From Polyodon spathula (taxonomy: Eukaryota; Chordata; Actinopteri; Acipenseriformes; Polyodontidae): a stretch of 64,000 nucleotides of DNA. Location: positions 21,464,976 to 21,528,975 of the forward strand of contig NC_054543.1 in NCBI RefSeq assembly GCF_017654505.1, read 5' to 3'. The translations under genes and the position numbers were made by a program. Below the pieces are notes generated by a model. That model was not told where the DNA came from, did not search any database, and saw only the letters and a list, made by a program, of their open reading frames with translations. Position 1 is the first letter of the stretch. Each line of letters begins with the position of its first letter. Below, one piece after another: positions 57,729 through 64,000 of this stretch.

Positions 57729-58106
57729 TGTGTCGAGAAGTGTCGGTATTCGAGGGTACGAGGGGTGGGTTGGTGTCTCGCTGAGGAAGGACGTTCAAAA
57801 CTGTCGAGGTGTCAGGTACCTTGTCCCATGGACGGTACCACGTGAGAGTTCAGGGGAGGTCGCGGAAGTGGAGGGTGCCAGGTCGTTAGTTTTGGGAGTC
57901 TCAGGAGGTGCTCGACCCCTATCATGGACGGTAGCGGAGAGATGTCGGTGGAGATCGTCGGTCTGAGAGGTAGGTGGAGCCTGTGTCCGGAGAGGGGCGG
58001 AGGACGGTGGAGGTGGTCGTATCCTTCGTATCATCGTCCTCGAGTGGAGGGAGGTGGGTGGTTTTTTTGGGGTCCGTCTCCACACGACACGGGGAAGTCA
58101 GCGTGA
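57729..58106. other. Segment matching its family only as a non-reversed complement
   Basis: If each base is complemented while keeping the order, the segment reads GTACCTGCCAT twice (at 57828-57838 and 57923-57933), plus GTCCCCTCCAGC, TTCACCTCCCA and CCACCTCCACCAGCA. These align in order with 56575-56700, which reads GAGTACCTGCCATTGCC, AGTCCCCTCCTGC, GTCACCTCCCA and CACCTCCACCAGCAG. Neither the direct nor the reverse-complement reading gives this match. Normal orientation returns at 58107 (TGGTATCACTTCCC, as at 56945). Confidence 0.7.
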
Positions 58107-58120
58107 TGGTATCACTTCCC

Positions 58121-58850
58121 AGCCCTCACAGCCCTCACTGCCCTGCCTCAGCCCTCACAGCCCTCACAGCCCTCACAGCCCTCACAGCCCTCACAGCTCT
58201 CACAGCCCTCACAGCCCTCCCAGCTCTCACAGCCCTCACAGCCCTCACAGCCCTCACAGCCCTCACAGCCCTCACAGCCCTCACAGCCCTCACAGCCCTC
58301 ACAGCCCTCACAGCCCTCGGTTTCTGGCCACCCCCACCAGAGAGGTGAGATACATGCCCTCACAGCCAGCACAGCCCTCACAGCTCTCACAGCCCTCACA
58401 GCCCTCACAGCCCTCACAGCCCTCACAGCCCTCACAGCCCTCACAGCCCTCACAGCCCTCACAGCCCTCACAGCCCTCACAGCCCTCACAGCCCTCACAG
58501 CTCTCACAGCCCTCACAGCTCTCACAGCCCTCACAGCTCTCACAGCCCTCACAGCCCTCACAGCCCTCACAGCACAGCCCTCACAGCCCTCACAGCCCTC
58601 ACAGCCCTCACAGCCCTCACAGCCCTCACAGCCCTCACAGCCCTCGCTCTCACAGCCCTCTCACAGCCCTCACAGCCCTCACAGCCCTCACAGCCCTCAC
58701 AGCTCTCACAGCCCTCACAGCCCTCACAGCCCTCACAGCTCTCACAGTTCTCACAGCCCTCAGAGCCCTCACAGCTCTCACAGCTCTCACAGCCCTCACA
58801 GCCCTCACAGCTCTCACAGCTCTCACAGCCTTCACAGCTCTCAGCTCCAA
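58121..58850. repeat. 9-bp tandem array 2 (CTCACAGCC)n
   Basis: The same 9-bp unit as array 1, longer, with interruptions at about 58318-58365 and 58575. It begins directly after the TGGTATCACTTCCC block. Confidence 0.95.
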
Positions 58851-59029
58851 TATTTCAGATGACATCACACAATGCCTTCCTCTGTGGTCTGAATGACAAA
58901 CACGAACAGAAACTGCCAACCTCCATACAGCACCTGTAGTGACTTCTAGCAAGCCTTTCATACAGCAGTTTATTTTCTTCTTTTAAACGAACATTGTCGA
59001 TTTACTGTGTTTGCCACACTATGCCTTTA
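58851..59029. other. Unrecognised right flank of the insertion
   Basis: No feature recognised. It ends just before the second GAGGT. Confidence 0.35.
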
Positions 59030-59420
59030 GAGGTCATGATGCCCAACAGGATGGCTTCAGGGTATCGAGTGGAGTAATCCAAAATAATCAGAATGTACTG
59101 GTGCCCTCTGGAAGATTTCGTTAATGATCCCACTAGATCCATCACGATCAGGTAAAATGATATTTCTATTATGGGCAAGGGAACTAGTTGACTACGAAAT
59201 ATTGGTTTTGGAGCAGTCTGTTGGCATTCTGGACATGAATTATAATGCTGGGACACATCTCCATAAACACCTGGCCAAACTTCTTAACACAGTATCCCAT
59301 GTTTTTTCTATACCCATGTGACCCCCTAATATATGTTAATGGGCCAAATCAAGTACTGTCTTTTTGAAACCAGTTGGTACCGGCAATTGTTCAGTTACTT
59401 CAAGTCCTATTTCATCCACT
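59030..59420 (-). pseudogene. Ty3 integrase, zinc-binding domain and first part of the core
   Basis: On the minus strand, HILGGHMGIEKT (59300-59360 region) and NSCPECQQTAPKP give the His-His-Cys-Cys zinc-binding module. LIVMDLVGSL supplies the first catalytic Asp and is followed by HQYILIILDYSTRYPEAI. Reading breaks at the insertion and resumes at 55198. The protein would insert the cDNA into the genome. Confidence 0.8.
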
Positions 59421-59449
59421 CTGTACAATAAGTTGTTCTTCATCATGAA

Positions 59450-59743
59450 CTAGGGATAACTGTTTGGCATGTTTTCTGTATGTATGGGGGCCCCATTAAT
59501 TACCTTCATGCTTTCTTTGGCATGATACATGTTAAGATCCTGTGCTTGTGCAGTCTCAAAGTTAGTGGGTGATACCTCTAAGTCTGATAAATCAATATCC
59601 TCAACTAAGGGTTGTTCGGATAGGGGGTTATGGTCATCACTACTGGTGCTGGTACTGGGTTGCTCGTCATCTTTAACTGTAAGCTCCCCCATATTGCCAT
59701 TGTCTTCTACTAAAACCTTTACAAGTGGCTCGTCAAAGACCAC
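59450..59743 (-). pseudogene. Acidic linker between protease and integrase
   Basis: A 97-residue frame rich in Asp, Glu and Ser (EDNGNMGELTVKDDEQPS, EDIDLSDLEVSP) lies between protease and integrase. No domain is recognised; its position suggests a polyprotein linker. Confidence 0.5.
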
Positions 59744-59878
59744 ATCTTTTCCTTCCTCAGGTTATGGGATTGAGGCTGCCTGCTCTTGGCTCTGAGGGCT
59801 AAATCCTCCCTTTGTAATTCTAGTGGGCAGTTCCAATATGCCCTGGTTTGGTCCCAATTTTAGGATATTAGGGAAATA

Positions 59879-60130
59879 TCACCCCAATATTACATCGTGT
59901 GGCTTGGATGGTACAATGCCAACCTGATAATCAACAGACCTCGCATCGGTCTTGATATGTACTAATGCGGTGGGGTATTGACATGTATCACTGTGTATAA
60001 ACATAATACTGACATCTTGACATTTATCCAATTTTTGGATCTGTACTAATTTTTCAACAACCAGTGTAATCATGCTTCCGGAATCAAGCAAAGCTGCCAC
60101 CTCTTTCCCAACAACATTCACAGTACACAT
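59879..60130 (-). pseudogene. Ty3 retropepsin-like protease
   Basis: The frame has the aspartic protease signature VAALLDSGSMITLV, with the catalytic Asp at residue 16 of the frame, and ends with HDVILG, the start of the conserved LG motif. The enzyme would cleave the gag-pol polyprotein. It follows gag and precedes the linker and integrase. The fragment is close to the size of a retropepsin core. A stop ends it after ILG. Confidence 0.75.
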
Positions 60131-60169
60131 ATGTTTATGAGGAGGATTTTTTTTTTCTCAAAAACAGGA

Positions 60170-61250
60170 GTTACAACCGGGCAGGAATATAAAACAGTGT
60201 CTGCTTCCTTCCCATTACCCACAATGCATTGCATTGGCTCTTCCCTAAGTGGACAGTGTGCAGCAATATGTCCAATTTTGTTACAACTATAACAAATAGG
60301 AGATCAGGACAATGACCCTCTATATACCGGCCCTTTACTATCAATTTTGGCCAATGTCTTTTTTTTCCACCCCCAAGTCTTGTACTGTCTTTACAGCACT
60401 ATGCTGTTCTTCTTCCCCCAAGTTCCTAGGAACATTCTTACCCTGTCCGCTGGTTCTCCAGGACTTGGGGAACATGTGTCTGTCATCCTGCAACTGCTCT
60501 CCAGACTCCGCTGTGTAGTATTGCTCAACCAGAGCAACAAGGTTGTCAGCAGAAAGTGTTTCATTCTGTCCAAACCAGCGACGAACATCTCTGGGTAGAC
60601 GTCACTGATAGTGGTTGAGGACAACGGCTTCAACAATTTCAGTTGAGGAGTGGATCTTCAGCTATAGCCATTTTCTAGCCAGGTGGATGAGGTCAAACAT
60701 CTGGGTTCTGGGTGGTTGTCTGGGTTGGTATGTCCATTTATGGAACCAATGAGCCCTCACTGCAAGGGTCACTCCAAGCCGCAAACATTATTTCTGCTCT
60801 CAGTTTGTCATAATTTTTTTAATCTTTGACTTCCAGGTCAAAGTATGCTTTCTGCGCATCTCCCGCAAGGTACGGTGCGATGAACCCCGCCCATTGTTCT
60901 TTTGGCCACTTTCTCTCTCAGCTGTCCTCTCAAACGTGGTGAGATATGCTTCTATGTCATCCTGTAGAGTCATCTTTTGCAGATAATGGTTTGTGTGTAT
61001 CTGTTGTGCTATTGGCTGGGGGGTTGTCCCATCATGGAGGCAAGCTCATGGATGCTTGCTTTCAAATCTTTGGTCACTTTTTCTTGCTCCTCCCACAGCA
61101 ACTGGTATGTGGAGTGCTGGACCTGTAACATCTCCTGATGCATCCACTCTGCATCTTGAGGTGCCATCTGCTGGACCCTGGTTGCCTCCTGCTAGGCAGT
61201 AACAGCTTGCATCAGCACCTGTACAACAGCCTCCATTTTTATTTCACAGT
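60170..61250 (-). pseudogene. Ty3 gag with SCAN-like capsid segment and zinc knuckle
   Basis: On the minus strand the N-terminal part has DDIEAYLTTFERTAERE, then WAGFIAPYLAGDAQKAYFDL. At about 60745-60540, across several frames, it reads HLARKW, then a STEIVEAVVL-like helix, and DNLVALVEQYYTAE. The order and spacing resemble the SCAN domain, which is thought to derive from Gmr1-like gag. 60253-60294 is a perfect CCHC knuckle (CYSCNKIGHIAAHC). Frameshifts and stops break it in several places. Confidence 0.7.
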
Positions 61251-61339
61251 GTCTTTCTTTATGTTTTCAACATTGTATTTGTGTTGTCAAATGCAAAAAC
61301 TGTGCCCACATTCTCCATCATATGTGACAATGTGGTTCC

Positions 61340-61700
61340 TTCTTTGCGAACTTCAGTCACAAGTTTGAGCGGGAACAACACAATAGACACAACAATTTAA
61401 GTTATGTTAAATAGGTTTATTTTATAGGGGAAATCCAGTAATCAGAGTCGTAGTGCTAGTCCAGCGTTCATAAACAATCAGGTAGTCATCCAAAACAGGG
61501 TTAAAACAGCCAACAGGGTTATTCAAACAGTCCAGGAACACACACAACAACGTAATCCAAAAATATCAAAAGAAATAGCAAACCTTCAAACCACAGGACC
61601 AAAACGCCTCTACTCCCCTCTCACCATGGTGCTACCAGCATGCTCTTTTTTATAGGGCTGGTCATTACCCTTGATCACATGCAAGTGTATTGACCCACGC
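61340..61700 (-). promoter_or_regulatory. Possible 5' LTR of the Gmr1-like element
   Basis: On the minus strand a TATA-like CCCTATAAAAAAGAGC (about 61649-61660) is followed about 230 bp later by TATAAAATAAACC, a poly(A)-signal-like sequence. Then comes sequence leading to the gag start. The order fits U3-R-U5. No primer-binding site or duplicate LTR was confirmed. Confidence 0.35.
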
Positions 61701-61775
61701 CTTGGTTACCTGATCAGGATTCTGGGTAATTCTGGGTTTATCACAATATTCTGGGTTTATCTGGGTTATAATGGT

Positions 61776-61788
61776 TTATATATATATA

Positions 61789-61870
<82 letters not shown>
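61776..61870. repeat. Compound microsatellite (TA)n-(CA)n
   Basis: A TA run with one break, then a short CA block. Confidence 0.96.
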
Positions 61871-61871
<1 letters not shown>

Positions 61872-63345
61872 ATAATGTACCATTTTGTTGAATTACAAAT
61901 AATGGAAGCACAATTATTTAAACAAACCTTTTTTATTCAAAGCTCTAGTGGTTAAACTGAACACTTATATGAGGAGGAGGTTAAATGTAAGCAAAACTTG
62001 CAAAGAAAATGTACAAAAAGAAATGTACTGGTTGCATAAGTATTCAGCACCCTTTGCAGCAATTACTGCTATGAGTTTCTACTAGCTTTGCACAGTAAGA
62101 TGGTGAAATGTTTGTCAATTCTTCACAAGAAAATTGCTGATAAGTTTGTTGCAATCTTCAAGTCTCACCATTAATTTTGTATTGGATTTAAGCCTGGGCC
62201 ACTCAAGAACATTAATTGTGTTCTTGTTCAGCCACTCCAGTGTGGATTTGGCTTTGGCTTTGTGTTTCGGGTCATTGTTCTGCTGAAATGTGAATTTCCT
62301 CCCCAGCTTCAGAGTCTTGGTTGACTCAAAAAGGTTTTCCTCAAGCATTTGCCTGTCCTTTGCACCATCCATTCTACCCTCTATCCTGGCAAGCTTCCCA
62401 GTCCATGCAGAAGAGAAGCATCCACATAACATGATGCTGCCACCACCATGCTTGACAGTTGGGATGGTGTTGACCAGTGTTGGGCTTGTGCTACACTTAA
62501 CACTTGGAATTTAGACAGCAAAGTTCAATTTTTGTCTCGTCTGATCAGAAAACCTTTTCCACATGTCTGCAGTATCATCTACACGCTTTCACAAACTCCA
62601 TACGTGCTTTAAGATGTGTCCTTTTGAGTAATGGCTTCTTTCTTGCCACCCATCCATACAGGCCAGCTTTGTGTAGTGATTGGCTTATTGTTGATGTGTG
62701 AACACTGACTTCCATCTCAGACACAGAACTTTGCAGATCTCTCAGGGTCATTGTTGGCTTCAGAGTGACATCCCGAACCAGTTTCCTACTTGCCCAGCTG
62801 CTCAGTTTGGGAGAGCGACCTGATCTGGGCAGTATCTGGGTGGTATGATGCATCTCCCACTTCTAAATGATGGACTTCACTGTGCTGAGGGGGATAATCA
62901 GTGCCTTTGAAATTTGCTGTAGCCTTCTCCTGCTCTGTGCCTCTCTATCACTTTATCCCTGACTTGTTTTGAAAGTTCCTTGGTCTTCATGGTTGTTTTG
63001 TTGGATCACTATGTGAGTTGCAGCTTGAAAGTCATTATATACCTGAGGGAAATTTTCTACAACTTAAACCACTTTGAGTACAGACAGGCTGAAACCATTT
63101 CAAACAAATCATTTGCACCTGAGCTGATTTAAGGCTGCAGTAGCAAAGGGGTTGAACACTTATGCAACTGAGATTACTCTGTTTTTCTCTGTAAATGTTA
63201 CTTATTTATATTCTATATGCATTTTTTACATTTTTTCAATGTGGAGTAGTTTGTGTATATTCTACATGTAAAGTCTAATTTGAAAGTGTCTTGGAGTACG
63301 CTCAGGTGCCAACAAAATGTGAAAACTTTGCAGGGGGGTGAATAC
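61871..63345 (-). mobile_element. Tc1-like transposon copy 2
   Basis: The transposase relic lies on the minus strand. The right-hand flank contains GTTGAACACTTATGCAACTG and GCCAACAAAATGTGAAAAC, typical of Tc1 ends that carry this enzyme. The left flank contains ACTGGTTGCATAAGTATTCAG. Precise termini are not resolved. Confidence 0.7.
62115..62853 (-). pseudogene. Tc1 transposase relic (copy 2)
   Basis: 62575-62853 gives the second DNA-binding helix region (RSPKLSSWASRKLVRDVTLK) and AGLYGWVARKKPLLKRTHLK, the usual junction to the catalytic domain. Next is VEKVFWSDETKIELC with the first catalytic Asp. 62115-62432 contains [15 protein letters not shown], the second catalytic position, where the expected Asp is retained in NNDPKH. 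The Glu region is out of frame. Stops and frameshifts abound. Confidence 0.75.
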
Positions 63346-64000
63346 TGAGTGTAAAAAACATTAGGAACACCTTCCTAATATTGAATTTGCACTACCTTTT
63401 GCCCTCAGAATAACCTTAATTCGTCGGGGCATGGACTCTACAAGGTTTCGAAAGCGTTCCACAGGGATGCTGGCCCATGTTGACTCCAATGCTTCCCACA
63501 GTTGTGTCAAGTTGGCTGGTAGTGGATCTCTACTCTGAATAGCTCGTTATATCTCATCCCACAGATGATCAATTGGATTGAGATCTGGTTACAGGGCAGG
63601 CCACTGCAGTAAGCTGAATTCACTGTCATGCTCGTGGAACCATTCCTGGACAATCCTAGCCTTGTGGCATGGGGCATTGTCCTGCTGAAAAAATCCATTA
63701 GCAGATGGATACACTGCTGCCATGAATGGATGCACCTGATTGGCAATGATGTTCAGATATCCTGTGGCATTCAAACGTTGCTCCACTTTTATCAAGGGGC
63801 GCAATGTGTGCCATGAAAACACACCCCATACCATCACACCACCACCAGCAGCCTGCAATGTTGACATGCTGCATGATGGATGCATGTACTCATGTGGTTT
63901 TCTCCATACCCTAGTCCTCCCATCAGCATGAAACAGCAGGAACCAGGATTCATCAGACCAGGTAATGTTTTTCCAGTCCTCCAGTGTCCAGTGTATTTGT
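63346..64000 (-). mobile_element. Tc1-like transposon copy 3, cut by the window end
   Basis: The terminus reads CTGAGTGTAAAAAACATTAG followed by GAACACC, a common Tc1 end in fish. It lies head to tail with copy 2 and directly adjoins it. The element continues beyond 64000. Confidence 0.75.
63507..64000 (-). pseudogene. Tc1 transposase, catalytic part (copy 3)
   Basis: From the window edge the minus strand reads ITWSDESWFLLFHADGRTRV (first Asp), GGGVMVWGVFSW, then FFQQDNAPCHKARIVQEWF (second Asp). After a TAA it continues PDLNPIDHLWDEI, where the expected third acidic residue is Asp, and another TAA follows. Two stops in otherwise collinear sequence mark it as a recent pseudogene. The DNA-binding half lies beyond the window. 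Confidence 0.85.

Larger units (their letters stand above)
55199..59029. mobile_element. 3.8-kb insertion in the Ty3 integrase
   Basis: GAGGT stands at 55194-55198 and 59030-59034, and the integrase reading resumes on either side, so the 3831-bp segment looks like an insertion with a 5-bp duplication. Inside are an unrecognised left flank, a family-1 LTR, Pro/Glu-rich spacer, two 9-bp repeat arrays and the anomalous complement segment. The outermost ends do not show a clear TG...CA or terminal inverted repeat, so the element class is unsettled. Confidence 0.6.
53360..61700 (-). mobile_element. Gmr1-like Ty3/gypsy element (gag-PR-IN-RT-RH), interrupted
   Basis: Reading the minus strand, the order is: possible LTR (61700-61340), gag with SCAN-like segment and zinc knuckle, protease, acidic linker, integrase, RT and RNase H. 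Integrase before RT is the Gmr1-type order; most Ty3 elements have RT first. A 3.8-kb insertion (55199-59029) splits the integrase core. All frames are broken, and the RT catalytic box is mutated. The 3' LTR was not found. Confidence 0.75.

Noticed and set aside
57158..58961. Long frames made of AVR, EGC, LTA, HSP or SQP repeats (up to 280 residues)
   Set aside because: They are translations of the 9-bp array on both strands and do not represent proteins.

Overview
This window looks like vertebrate, most likely ray-finned fish, nuclear DNA. It is intron-like or intergenic sequence filled with old transposable elements and microsatellites. There is no operon structure, no rRNA and no stand-alone tRNA gene. 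The CR1-like LINE tails, the tRNA-derived SINE and the mix of DIRS, Penelope, Gmr1-type Ty3, ZMYM1-like hAT, Harbinger and Tc1 elements fit an early-branching fish such as a sturgeon or paddlefish. That placement is an inference from family recall, not from a search.

Layout. 1-7.2 kb: a ZMYM1-like hAT relic (minus) split by a solo LTR with near-perfect 5-bp target duplications; a Tc1-type end carrying a SINE lies beside it. 7.3-10.3 kb: copy A of an unclassified repeat, here called family X, split by CR1 copy 1; the unfilled insertion site is visible in copy B at 25.8-27.2 kb. 10.4-12 kb: a Harbinger-like pair of termini around a short LTR element. 13-14.7 kb: CR1 copy 2, with the longest open reading frame. 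17.2-19.5 kb: a second hAT relic. 21.8-22.8 kb: CR1 copy 3. 23-24.7 kb: an LTR, primer-binding site, zinc knuckle and 20/21-bp minisatellite. 25-29.7 kb: a Crypton-like fragment, family X copy B, CR1 copy 4 and a Penelope GIY-YIG fragment. 34.9-38.9 kb: a MITE and a Harbinger element with TAT duplications. 39.4-41.4 kb: an LTR element with AGAAT duplications and nested CR1 copy 5. 41.8-44.1 kb: more of the LTR family, with a well-formed host-like exon between its parts and another exon candidate at 45.4 kb. 46.1-50.4 kb: a DIRS element. 51.7-53.1 kb: a Tc1 element. 53.3-61.7 kb: a broken Ty3 element on the minus strand in the order gag (SCAN-like) - protease - integrase - RT - RNase H, with a 3.8-kb insertion inside the integrase. 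61.8-64 kb: two further Tc1 elements.

The strangest signal is at about 57.73-58.11 kb. Inside the insertion, between two arrays of a 9-bp repeat, about 380 bp matches the LTR-family spacer only after complementing the bases without reversing them. Antiparallel DNA copying cannot produce this, so either the record is corrupted there or something unexplained occurred. The second strongest signal is the Gmr1-type Ty3 element, which keeps both the copia-like domain order and a gag region resembling the SCAN domain.

Almost all coding sequence here is decayed transposon protein. The only host-gene candidates are three exon-like segments on the plus strand (39.13, 43.21 and 45.42 kb), which I could not assign to a known gene.
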